From Notospermus geniculatus (taxonomy: Eukaryota; Nemertea; Pilidiophora; Heteronemertea; Lineidae), in contig NMRB01001550.1 in assembly GCA_002633025.1 (NCBI GenBank), forward strand, positions 105,768 to 169,767: 64,000 nucleotides of DNA. The letters run 5' to 3'. Below, piece by piece: positions 24,238-34,600 of the stretch; the stretch's first letter is position 1; the number at the start of each line of letters is the position of its first letter. Below the pieces are notes generated by a model. It did not search any database. It saw nothing but the letters and a program-made list of their open reading frames with translations, and was not told the origin of the DNA. The translations under genes were made by a program, and so were the position numbers.

Positions 24238-24326
24238 TTAGTTTTCGCAATGGCTTGGTTTGGCCTGCGACAACGTGTAGCAACGGGGGGTGGGGGGTGG
24301 GGGGTGGGACCGTTGCGAAAACTCAC
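24238..24326 (+). repeat. Collapsed foldback with a G-quadruplex loop
   Basis: The arms GTTTTCGCAATGG and CCGTTGCGAAAAC match the foldback family at 16054 and 25055, but the loop contains four G runs (6, 6, 6 and 3 Gs separated by single Ts) at 24285-24308. This can form a G-quadruplex on the plus strand. Confidence 0.65.
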
Positions 24327-25054
24327 TCATGAGAACGACGCTACTGTCGATTCAAGAGAGACCTGGCCCCCTACACGACAGTTTGAAAACTTCGTCACTT
24401 ACCGGTACCCTAAATTCTTTTCACTTACCCTGGCTATCAAAAACTATCTGGAACCTCCTCCTGTACCGTCAAACAGGATTCGTATAAGTCTTGGGCGAAG
24501 TGCGGCCGGTCCTTGCTTCAGATGTGCTGTGTCCCGTGGCTTCAGCGGATGGCTTCTTCCCTTCTCCAAATATCACTCTCAAACGCTATCATGCACGTGT
24601 TCCAGTGAATTGAGAAATAGAAGTGGTTGATTCATTGTGGTTATATTCAGAATGCATGAATAATGATGGGAAAATGCATTGTCGAGTAGTTTGCACATCA
24701 CTAACTACATTCATGACGTTAAAGTGTGTCAGGTCATGGAAGGGATTGTCTGTCGTCTATTACGGATCATGTCAATGCAAAATTAAATGCATTCAAAGGG
24801 ATGATAGCGGTGTGTTAGGAATGATTGTCATTGGGGTATTTGTCCCGTGCACCATAGCTCAAGATAGCGGCAGGCATATTCATCTGATGAAAGTGGATTT
24901 AGGCTGAAATGACGGCATATATCCACCGTGGAGATAATTGATGAGACTATTCGGTACCACACAAACGAGCGCAAGGCAACGAAAAACTGTCGTCTGCTTC
25001 AGACGACTCGGGAACTTTGCAGTGATGTGGTACCAACCGCTCCGCCAGGGACAA

Positions 25055-25187
25055 GATAGAGCTTTCGCAAAGCCCCCGAAACGCCGACGCGAACGCCCAA
25101 CGCATTGTTCGATGGCACGACGAGAGCACCGAACAAAAGGATAAACGTTCGCGCTGGCGTTTCGGGGGCTTTGCGAAAACTCCCTAC
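25055..25187. mobile_element. Foldback element, second copy of the 16054 family
   Basis: AGCTTTCGCAAAGCCCCCGA on the left and GGGGGCTTTGCGAAAACTCC on the right form a long stem. The central loop is similar to the copy at 16054-16179 (GCATTGTTCGATG, GAACAA). Confidence 0.8.
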
Positions 25188-25414
25188 TGACGAAGTAGGC
25201 CTACGTGTACCTCTAGAACTGCGTCCTCTTGTCGCCGCCTCCAAGAAAGATCTTTCTACTGGTACTTGAACCCGGGGAGAGAGACCGCAGATCATGTCTG
25301 GGACAAATTCGTCCCGCCCGTCGACTGATCAGCGCCCCCGGGATCAGCAAGGATGCGACAGAGGCAGTACAGAACTGGCAGAAGTCGAGGAGCCGACCGG
25401 TTTGGAAAGGTCGA

Positions 25415-25600
25415 AATGACTGCAATAGGAGCTGTCAGTTGACCAATAGGTGTCACTACGGCCCAATTCAATGCATTTAGCGGACCCATTCATTCTTGAT
25501 TGAGTATCAATCAAGAGAAGTTCTTTGTATTGGTGCGCTAGAACTGTGCTGCCATCTTTTGGCAATACGCGCGACTGACTGCTTGCCATAGCATGCTTTT
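25415..25600. repeat. Dispersed repeat, copy 2 of 3
   Basis: About 185 bases similar to 22605-22790 and 49796-49985, with GCAATAGGAGCTGTCAGT at one end and CGACTGACTGCTTGCCATAG at the other. It ends shortly before the CHMP1 polyadenylation signal. Confidence 0.65.
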
Positions 25601-25667
25601 GTCTTCACTATTGCACTCAATGAAGAAATTCAAAAGAATACAACATTTACACTGAATATGTAAGGAA

Positions 25668-25673
25668 TTTATT
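25668..25673 (-). other. Probable CHMP1 polyadenylation signal
   Basis: AATAAA on the minus strand, 1.38 kb past the CHMP1 stop codon. The DNA between them (about 25.67-27.05 kb) is AT-rich and free of the repeat families seen elsewhere, as expected for a long 3' UTR. The next repeat starts just beyond. Confidence 0.5.
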
Positions 25674-27048
25674 GATACTGAATAGGAATAAACAATCATT
25701 ATCACAACTATACATTAATGATATTTTTTACAAAGAAATTAGGATTGTCCCTCAACCATAATATACGGAATATAAGTCTGTGTCACACCATTTGAGCACA
25801 AGAAACATGGCTATAGCCAGCTGAGTGCTGTAACCTCATTTTCCAGCATGTATGTGGAAGGGGTACACAACATTACAGCTGTCCGTTCACCCTTTTAATT
25901 CATAAGATGGTAGAACTGGAGAATTTCACCCAATGTTTCCCTCACTAGGCCTACATTCAAACTTGTAGAGTTGAGAGAGTACGGACTTTAAAGTACAAAT
26001 TACTGCCTCATAGTGTTCAAGTTACATCACTGGTTAAATTGTCAGCGATTAAATTTGTTTATGGACTCCATATCTTGCCCGGACAAGGCTTCTAATTACC
26101 AGTACTCCTACCTTTGTTCTCGGTAGCATAGTCCAAACTACTGAGTGCAGGTCTTGATTTATGAAGACGGGAGTTCGTTACTCCTTGTCTCTTCATCAAA
26201 CAAGGCCAAAATTCCCTGCATTGTTTTGCAAGCGAAGGAGTCCTGATGTGATTTGTTGCCGATACAGGTCACAGTGCTCTCGAAATGAGTAATTAGTTTA
26301 CAAACAAATCGGTACTTTCAGTTCAGAGTCATGACCCTTTATAAAGAAAAATAGTTTAATATCAAGATGAAAGTTTTAACAGAAAATTTGCCCCTTTTGT
26401 AATACATGGAGTGAATTTTATAATGCATGTACAATTGATACGGTCATATACCAGTGTTAAAACCGATAAGAATACATGTACAATAATGGAACAATCCCAT
26501 GAAAACTACAACAGTGCCACCTACTGACACCAAGGTGAACAACACCTTGCATGACACTCACAAGTGATGCATGCATTACATGGATCTAAGCATGTATACA
26601 TGTATATTTAGCAATATCAATTATATAAAGCATATACAGTGGATAAATTTACAAAATGCGACTGAGGACATTGTTTTCCTAAGATATTGTGCATGACACT
26701 GCCGTTTCAAGTATTTATACAGTGGAACATATCTTTGTGGACACTGCATGCCAATTTCTTCACTAGATAAGTTGAATTTACCGGAATACTAATCACCGTA
26801 TTCAGGCCTCTGAATTAAGGACACCTATTCCAAGGGTGTCCTAAAAAGAGAGGAATATACTTTCCTGTACATGTATTTCATTCTGAAATGTCAGATGAGA
26901 TGTGAGGAAACATACCTCCCCCACATTCATGCAATCAGTTTTGCCAATACCATTCATTTCAAATACCTCTGAACTTAACGGTAAAGTCCCTTGGTAAAAA
27001 GCCTAACAAACCACATGAAAATGAAAGTTCAGCTGATGACAAACTCCT

Positions 27049-28846
27049 CTAGCTGGTATCTTGTCGTAGTTTGGCCAGTCTTTGAGACAGCTCATCCTGA
27101 AAGAGGAGAGAAGTGATTATTACAGAACATTATGTCAGATCTGGAAATGTACAAGGATTTTGATGATGGAAATCGACATCCACATACCTGTTCCTGAGAT
27201 GCCGCTGTTGCAGTTCCCACAGATGCAGATGGTAAATCTACGTTCAACTCCAGGCTGAAAACAATTTTCAACAAGTGTTTGAGTAATTTATTACGTCATT
27301 TTTGAATAGCAAAGGACAATCTTGATGTTTAGACGGTGTAACACACAATCATGATATAGATACCTCCTTGGAAATACATGTGCAACCTACACAGTTGAAG
27401 TCAAAGTTAATCTCGGATAAACTTTCTGCGAGACGGTCTTCGAAAACCAGTCTGATGTCACTGAATGATCAACAAGGGCTGTCAGATTGCCTGTGCATTG
27501 ATATGCCACTGTTTACCTGTTACTAAGTACATTTCAGCTATGGTATTGAAATATTTTGGAAATAGAATAACAATAAATTAGGTGGTTCACTTACCCAGCT
27601 TCATCAGCAACCTCTTGCATCAACGAATCAACTTGTGCCTGAGGTGCACTGAGCGTTGACGTGGCAGACATGGTGCCCTCCATCACTTCCGTTTGGACGT
27701 CAAGATGCTCAAATTGTGTTTCAAATCTGTCCATAAGTTTTGAAATCTGGTGCAAAAAAGAGAGCAGTGAATTATGAAAAATTCTCTTGTCTCGATTTAA
27801 GGACATCTAGTGTGTTTGAGAGAATTTCCTGATGTTTGCAATACTTTCGGAAGCTCTGCAGCAAAATGGAGTCACAATCATTGACATACTTCAACTTGAC
27901 AAGATAGCCCTCTTCGCACCACCCACACTGGACTCATTTTATGTTAGCCTATAGGCGAGACAGATTCTGGTATCGTACCTCTTGTACAAGGTTTTCACTG
28001 TGCTAAACTAAAGTAAAATGAAAACAGCTGAAAGACAACTAACTAGGAGGCTGCCAATTACCTGTTCTAAATTCATTGACTTCATTGCCGACTCCATTGA
28101 TTTTACCACCTGTCCCATGGACTTTGTGACCTGCTTTGTAGTGATTGCCGTCTGAACTCGAGATGCTACTGCATCTATTCTGGCGCTCATTCTACGGAAA
28201 TTTAAGGCCTCATTTTTCTGTCGGATGGCATTTTCTGCATGTATTTTAGCACCTTCCATGTTGCCTTTTTGAATAGCCTGGAAAATAATAGAATTACCAG
28301 TAAAGAAATATGATTGAACAATGTCGTAAATAATCTCATGGCTGAGTAAAATATCGAACTCATTCAATGCCTTGCACACCAAACAAGGTTTACTATTTGC
28401 AATTTGTTTTTCAAAGGAATCATTTTTGGCAGTAATTGATAGTTGGGGGCATAATTTTTCATCCAGTCGGCATTATATACCCCATATGATATAGAGCTTG
28501 TGCAGCGGCTCATTATGACGTCACGTTTGACCTGCAGTCCGCCATGCTGCCGGTGAACGACAAAGTGCGCCACGTGCAAATCACGTCATGGTTGAAGACG
28601 CAACACTCCACTTGCGCTGACGACAAACTGCACCACGTGGGTCGCCGACGTCATTTTGACCGGCAGCATGGCGGATTTTTCAGTGATGATGTCATCTGCA
28701 AAAGCTCTATTGGTTGAGCCACGCCGCAGGCCCAGTGAGGAAATTTACCTTTTTCAGTTTAACTTTCTCCGTCTTCTCATCTTTCTCGGCTTTCTTTGCA
28801 TTGCGCTCCAAAGATTTGGCAGCAAATTTCAAATTCCATAAATTTT
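27049..28846 (-). CDS. CHMP1: CHMP1, ESCRT-III subunit (all but the first residues)
   Basis: CHMP1 is an ESCRT-III protein that recruits VPS4 and spastin and acts in multivesicular-body sorting and in the abscission step of cell division. Five exons join in phase on the minus strand: 28846-28749, 28277-28062, 27746-27595, 27254-27188 and 27096-27049 (stop TAG). The product starts NLWNLKFAAKSLERNAKKAE, includes GNMEGAKIHAENAIRQKNEA and MSARIDAVASRVQTA, and ends in DELSQRLAKLRQ. This ending is the MIT-interacting motif (L..RL..LR) that binds VPS4 and spastin. The five exons give about 192 residues, close to the usual 196-199. The first exon found enters with two leftover bases, so a tiny upstream exon with the ATG exists. 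I could not place it among bases 28.85-30.6 kb. The sequence has features of both CHMP1A (AKKAEKD) and CHMP1B (NLKFAAK), as expected for a pre-duplication gene. Confidence 0.95.
27415..27545. repeat. Repeat piece in a CHMP1 intron
   Basis: The words GAGACGGTCTTCGAAAACCA and TGATCAACAAGGGCTGTCAG match, inverted, the element at 60773-60968 and 39563-39760. It is a truncated copy between two CHMP1 coding exons. Confidence 0.5.
28492..28709. mobile_element. Miniature element with CRE-like termini, in the first CHMP1 intron
   Basis: TAGAGCTTGTGCAG at the left mirrors CTGCAAAAGCTCTA at the right. Inside each end lies a TGACGTCA-type word, and further in CCGCCATGCTGCCGG mirrors CCGGCAGCATGGCGG. CACGTG boxes also occur. 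It is one of four elements with this plan (also 49992, 54866 and 57447). Confidence 0.75.
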
Positions 28847-29289
28847 CTGAGCAAACAGTCAAGGAACAAATACTAATATCCTGCCTACCACTAGTAGCGC
28901 AAGTACTTGGCCTGTTAGTACAGAGTATCTAGGCCTAGAACTTAGAAGTACTGCTTGCAACAATATAGGGCCTAGGCCTTTAGTAGGTAGGCTCCAAAGT
29001 CATGAGAGTTAATCGAGAAAGAGTTTAATTCTGTGAGCATTGGTGATTTGTTTTATTTGAGTATCGGTGCCCGCAGGAGCCTAGGCCTACACTACACAGT
29101 CGTGACACTGACGGTATAACTCTGACATCTACTCTAGGGCCTAGGCCTGTATCAGTATTTAGGATGACTTCACATGGGGCACATCAATACGGAAAGATGG
29201 ATGGATTCAGCAGATTCAATGGATTTGAGTGGCTAGCTTACCCGGTAGGCGAGGCCCATACACGTCATATCGTCATCTATCATAACAGG

Positions 29290-29360
29290 TTGGGTCTTTG
29301 GTCTTTGTTTTATAGACTACCAGGTACATGTAGTCTATAAAACAAAGACCAAAGACCCAA
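29290..29360. repeat. Perfect hairpin, 31-bp arms and 9-base loop
   Basis: Arm 29290-29320 is the exact reverse complement of 29330-29360 and the loop is CAGGTACAT. The arm contains GGTCTTTGGTCTTTG-like repeats of GTCTTTG. The absence of any mismatch suggests recent origin or selection. Confidence 0.95.
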
Positions 29361-30373
29361 GACCTCTATAAAAGAAAGACCCTACAAACAATTTCAATTT
29401 GCTATTGCGGAACAAATAATTTTATTAATCCCCGATCAGTGCCCCCCAAAAAGGTTGATGGAATAAGCTGCATCGTCCCATCAAACAATAGGATTTCCAT
29501 TGATTGATCGTGTAGGCCTAGGGGGTAGGATCAGGAGAGGAGGGAGGCTGGAGGACGTCGTCATCGCTTCCGATCAGGATTTCTAGGCCTAGGCTAGGCT
29601 AGGCTACTTTTTAAAGTTCTTCTTCTTCCGGTTAAGTGCCAAATTCAACGAGTTGAATAACAAGCACTACGTAACAAGCACTAAGTTTAGCCGATATTAT
29701 TTAGGCCTAGGCCCTAGTCGGTGGTGTTGAATGTACACAGTCACAGCATCATCAGCAAACAGTATATTGTAGTGCATATGTAGTGTAACTGTTCTGTGCA
29801 TAGGTGCCTATAATTGTAGTGTACATCTGTACATTGTACCAGTGCATGAGTGCAGTGTATCTTGACAGTGCAGAGGACGCATCATCATCATCAGCTGGAG
29901 AGCTGGATATTCGACCGAATCGAATGTAAAATCGGAATCTGAACTCTTTTATTCACAAAGGATACTTTCCATGTTGACTTTCAGCAGACTGGTCAGTCCA
30001 ATGCCACACAAAAGACTCGAAATATTAGACAAATTTTCTCGTGATCATGAGTAAGAAGTTTATTTTGGTTTGGTTGTTTTACTTCCGGGTTACATGGGTT
30101 ATCGTCGCTGAAGTAAACTTAGCATTGTCGTTCCACTACAACCGTGAAATGGCCGAGGACGGTCATTGTGGCTTTTCATGGAGGGACGCCTGATATTGGA
30201 AATGAAATCGGGGTCGAACTGCTGAGGAGATGAATATTTTTGAGTAGGCCTACTTTCATACCCCCCAAATAATTTCCCTTTTGAATTAAGGTATCTTGAC
30301 CTGGTATACTTCAAGATAAAGGGCTCCACAGACACTGAGAGCGCCCCCTAGTTCCAAAGAAAAGAAAAGAGGA

Positions 30374-30425
30374 TAGGCCTATCTTGGAGGAATTATACTG
30401 ACAGTATAATTCCTCCAAGGGCCTA
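30374..30425. repeat. Short perfect hairpin near the CHAF1B 3' end
   Basis: CTTGGAGGAATTATACT at 30383-30399 pairs exactly with 30403-30419 across a three-base loop, and ATAGGCC words extend the pairing outside. It lies about 250 bases past the CHAF1B polyadenylation signal. Confidence 0.8.
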
Positions 30426-30677
30426 TTCAGTGGTATCAGAATTGCGAGGTGGTCATCCGTTTTCTGTAATGCACATTGCTCCATGAATGAACCACTGCCA
30501 CTGCCGGTTTGGTCAGATATAAGAAATATATCCTGATAAGATTCCTCATCAAAAATGGCAAGGGAAGCATGTCCACATAGTGCAGTACAAGACCATGAGG
30601 TGGAATACAAGTGAAACAGTGACCAAGAATGAACCACAATACTGACTGAAAACAAACACAAATTTTTGATTAAATAT

Positions 30678-30683
30678 TTTATT
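30678..30683 (-). other. Probable CHAF1B polyadenylation signal
   Basis: AATAAA on the minus strand, about 1 kb past the CHAF1B stop codon. The presumed 3' UTR contains an N at 31062 flanked by near-identical sequence, so its true length is uncertain. Confidence 0.45.
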
Positions 30684-30783
30684 GGTGCCTGACCTAATCA
30701 TTCTGTACAGCAACCTTTTAGAGTCAGTAAAACTAGATATCCATAGAATATGCATCCAGGGTAGAATAAGATGAAATGGACAT

Positions 30784-31182
30784 GATTACAATATACAAGT
30801 ATCATTTAAACACGTGAAATGTATCAAAGTGATAAATCATGAACTGTCATGACTGGGGATGGCATAATCGCCAAAGTGGTGATTTAAATTAAAGTAAATA
30901 GAGATGACACCTTTTTCATGATGAACTGAGTGTATTTTGGTCCGAAGACCCGATACAAGCTTTCGTCACTTACTGTGACTTCATCAGGTATGAGAAAATA
31001 AGGGAAAGCTATACCAATATACACAAAATGAACTGTAAAAACATATGGAAAGAATTAAACTNGATTACAATATACAAGTATCATTTAAACAGGTGAAATG
31101 TAAAGTGACAAAGTTCATTTCATGCTGAATCATGAACTGTCATGACTGGGATAGCATCATAATTACCAAAGTGGTGATTTAA
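30784..31182. repeat. Direct repeat flanking a single N
   Basis: The sequence starting GATTACAATATACAAGTATC occurs at 30784-30892 and again from 31064, directly after the N at 31062. Both copies continue through TCATGAACTGTCATGACTGG to AAAGTGGTGATTTAAA. Overlapping contig ends or unmerged haplotypes explain this better than a real duplication. Confidence 0.7.
30907..31010 (-). mobile_element. Fragment with hammerhead-like core
   Basis: On the minus strand CTGATGA (30987-30981) is followed by a GTCAC-AGTAA-GTGAC hairpin and GAAA (30964-30961), the layout of a hammerhead ribozyme core with one extra A before the stem. The flanking words ACACCTTTTTCATGAT are shared with 40861-40975. Related hairpins are at 13826-14027 and 55358-55573. 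Confidence 0.45.
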
Positions 31183-31661
31183 AGCCCCACAGTATTGAAT
31201 TTTACGATATTTTCAAAAAGTTAGGAGAGTGCACATAGAGGTCCCATAGCCTCCTGAAGGTCCCCAAAATGCTTGCCTAATAAGCACTTCACAGAATCAA
31301 GGCACGAGCTCTAATGTATTCTGACAGAGCGTAGTACATTTTACACTACGCTGACGTCGTGTGAGAATCGCGGCGATGATTTGCGTTTTTCACATTCAAT
31401 ACAGTGGGGCTTTAAAGATGAAGCTGGAGGTATTGGAACCTGTAAGTGACCCGGTCTGGGAAAACCAGGCACAAGGCACCAGTAAGTGACAAGTTCATGA
31501 CAACCCTGTCATCAACTCATCGCTGAAGAATAGTCTTTTGTTATCTGAGATTGTAATAGATTTCAGCCTTTGTGGTGAAATCACTCATGTTATCATTATG
31601 GGAGACCTATGCCTTAGTTTCCCCAGATCGGAGTCCATGTCTGTGAGAATATTCTTCATCT

Positions 31662-34600
31662 TCACTTCTTCAGACACAAAGTTGTCAGTTGAACCCTCCT
31701 AGTTGGCTTTGCCCCATCTCCCTTACAAAGCTCCATTTGGTCCGAGGTATCACTCTTCATGCTTCCTTGAGAAAAGCTTTGTGCTGTTTCCATTTCATCC
31801 TCAGATGTCTCCATGACAAGGCAGAGATCCTGGCTTGATTCATCTTTGTCAGTTATGGTCTGCAAAACAAAGAGAGACCGAATTATTTCGACTCAATCCA
31901 AAAGCCGTACTGCATCGGACACAAGTCTAACTGACTCCTTGCTGCGGTCGGAGCACTCACCAACCGCACTCACCTCACATTGTGAGAAGGTTGAATCCGA
32001 TTTTTGAGAAAGGTCGTCCTTTGACTGCAATGACTGACCACTTGTTGCTTCCATGGCCTGTTCAGTGGTCTTGGCAGTTGCACATTTCATGGAGTTCTCC
32101 CCACTTTCAGCACCGGTCAAGTCAGGCTTGTTGGGTTTTTCAGGGGTGTTTGTTTGTTTAGTGGATAAAGTGGTGAGATTAATCCGCCTCCTCTGTTTTC
32201 CATCTTCGGGTGTTGTGGGGGTCTTGCAACTATTGCCTGCAAATATCCGTAGGAAAACCAATTACATGTAAGCAGGAGCCAAGAGAAAATACACCAATAT
32301 ATTAATTACCACATAGACAACAGCAACTCTTCACAAATTACCTGTTGTGGTCAAGGCACTTTGTTTCGTTGTCCCGTCATCTGATATGGTGGTCAGCTGC
32401 ATCCTCTTCTTGGCTTTAGTCTTGTCTGAAGAGGTGGGCTGGGGATCTGATGTACTTTCTTGTGGAACACTCTCAGTGGCATTGCTGTCATCTTTGGGAT
32501 TGTTAGCAGGGGGTGTTTCATCAAGCTTGGTTGTGAGGCTGAGGAGCAAACGGTCAAAGGTCATCATCACTGACGGTGAAGGAAAAGTCAATTTCATCAA
32601 AGAAAGCTGTGCTCAAATGAAAAGTCAAAAAAAATCTTGCCATGCCATCGAGTGGCAAAATGCTGTCTGTGTTCAAAGTTTTTGACAGAAAAACACATTG
32701 ATGTCTCATCAGAATCAGATCTCTCTTGCTGTTAGTCACTGGAATCTCCCAGCTAAATCATGGTTAGGAAATGCAAAGATGCACCAGTACCTGGTATTCA
32801 ATTTCGAGGGAGATGAACTGTGGTCTGGAGAGTCACTGATTCTGGTCAAATCTTTCTCAATCTACAGGAAAAAGACAAGAAATACATGACCAAGCCAAAA
32901 CGTTTTGACAAACATGATGATGCTTCCATCATCATTCATATGCAACAGTTCAGCCAAGGTTCAATTTGACATTGTTCAATTTCTACTTGGGGGAAGAGAA
33001 AACAGCCTCACTGAAGGCTGCATGCAGTACTACATTCATGTACCTATACTGTCACATATACTTTGAGACAATAATTTTCTGAAACACCAAGTACATTCAC
33101 CATTATCTGGTCCATTATTACCTCTGTTTCATTCTTGTTAATGTCAGTTATCTTCTGTTCTGTGGGGATGCCAATTTCCTCTTCACCAAACTGAACAATA
33201 GAACAGTAACCATCAGTCGATGCAACGGCAAGAAACCGACCATCGGAAGACCTAAAGAAAGAATAGAAGATTTCACGAAATGGTTCAAGTCCATAACTTG
33301 CAAAACAACATTAATGGAACTCTATATTATTTGAGTGTCTTCTCAGATGGTTCAATGTGACTAATGACTACTTCCACAGGCAAATTGTTTCAAAGTACAG
33401 TGGAACCTTCCAAAGCAATCACCTCTGCCAGGAGGACACCTCTCCAATAAGGACACCCAAGTTCAGTCCCAAATTCATCATTTCTATTCATTTAATTTCT
33501 TTAATGAAGACACCTGTCAAAGGACAGCATTCTTCAGTCCTAATGGTTGCCTATGGCGAAGTCTCACTGTAAATTCATGGGTTCTCCGTGGCATAAAATC
33601 AACTTACCACGTTATGTCACTAAGCTGATGGTAGTGAATGTTTCCGATGTAAGCAAATGGAACAGTTTGTTGCGTGTCGTAGAGGAGGACTGAGTCTTCT
33701 GTGGCAACAGCAAATACTATTCTGTAGGGAAGACTGGAAAAACAAATCACTCTCACATCATGATTGTTTGCAGCATGATGGGAAAGTTTCATCAGGATCT
33801 CATTTAGGTACTCCTGACCCTGAGATGACCACAAGACAAGAGGTTACGTGGTACGACAAGAGTCTCAACTGTCAATGGGCAACCGAAGCTTCTATTCTTT
33901 GGCAAAGCACGGAGACTCACCAGAACATGGTTTCATACTTTTCCCATTCCTTCAAACTTTTCTCTTCAGCACCTTCTTCAGATTCTGGCGGAGAAGAAAA
34001 CATGAAATTATGCACGATGGGATATATTAACCCATAACAATGAACAAAAGGGGCTGGGCAGAAATGAAGGGTTGTTACAAGTTCGGCATAACTCTTAAAC
34101 TACTGTTTCGATTTGCGTGAAACTTGCACAGATGTGCTTTTGTACTGAATGATTAACAACTATGATGACACAAAAACAATTGCATTGCTCTTTCCTAATT
34201 ATAGGGAGACAATGCCTGATTTCAGAGGCCTAGAAAGACGAGGAATAGTCATTTTTTCACCGCAGAATTTCACATGGGCCTATGTCACATAAAATGCTAA
34301 CAAGTTTGTGTGATATCTGCTGACTATTTGAATTATTTTCTACAAAAAATAGTATTTTAGATTTTGATTCACATGCCACCACCTCTGCAAGTTGAGCAAG
34401 CTTTTACAAAACCATTCAACCAATGTGAAACTGACCACAGGCCTGGGAACCAGTGATGTCACCCAAAATGACCCAATGGAACTGTGCATTGAGAGCAGAA
34501 AATGCACACTTCACATGAATCACCTCAGGTTGGAATGTTGTTGGCCAAATGTATTCCTGTTTGTATTGCAAGCATTACAGCATGGCATTATGGTACTCTC

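Larger units (their letters stand above)
17970..25650. other. Intergenic region between GT31 and CHMP1 with no recognised gene
   Basis: It holds repeats and an assembly gap. Elements noted are about 17997-18135, 19551-19678, 21705-21853, 22605-22790, 24049-24185, 24238-24326, 25055-25187 and 25415-25600. A 42-base N run sits at 21854-21895. One or more non-coding first exons of the GT31 gene should be here, but I cannot place them. From about 19.7 to 21.6 kb the sequence is AT-rich and looks unique, with no convincing exon. Confidence 0.55.
28850..30660. other. Upstream region of CHMP1 up to the CHAF1B 3' end
   Basis: It should contain the CHMP1 first exon and promoter. I see many GGCCTAGGCCTA words, a perfect 31-bp-stem hairpin at 29290-29360 and a 17-bp perfect stem at 30383-30419, but no recognisable coding exon. 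Confidence 0.5.
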
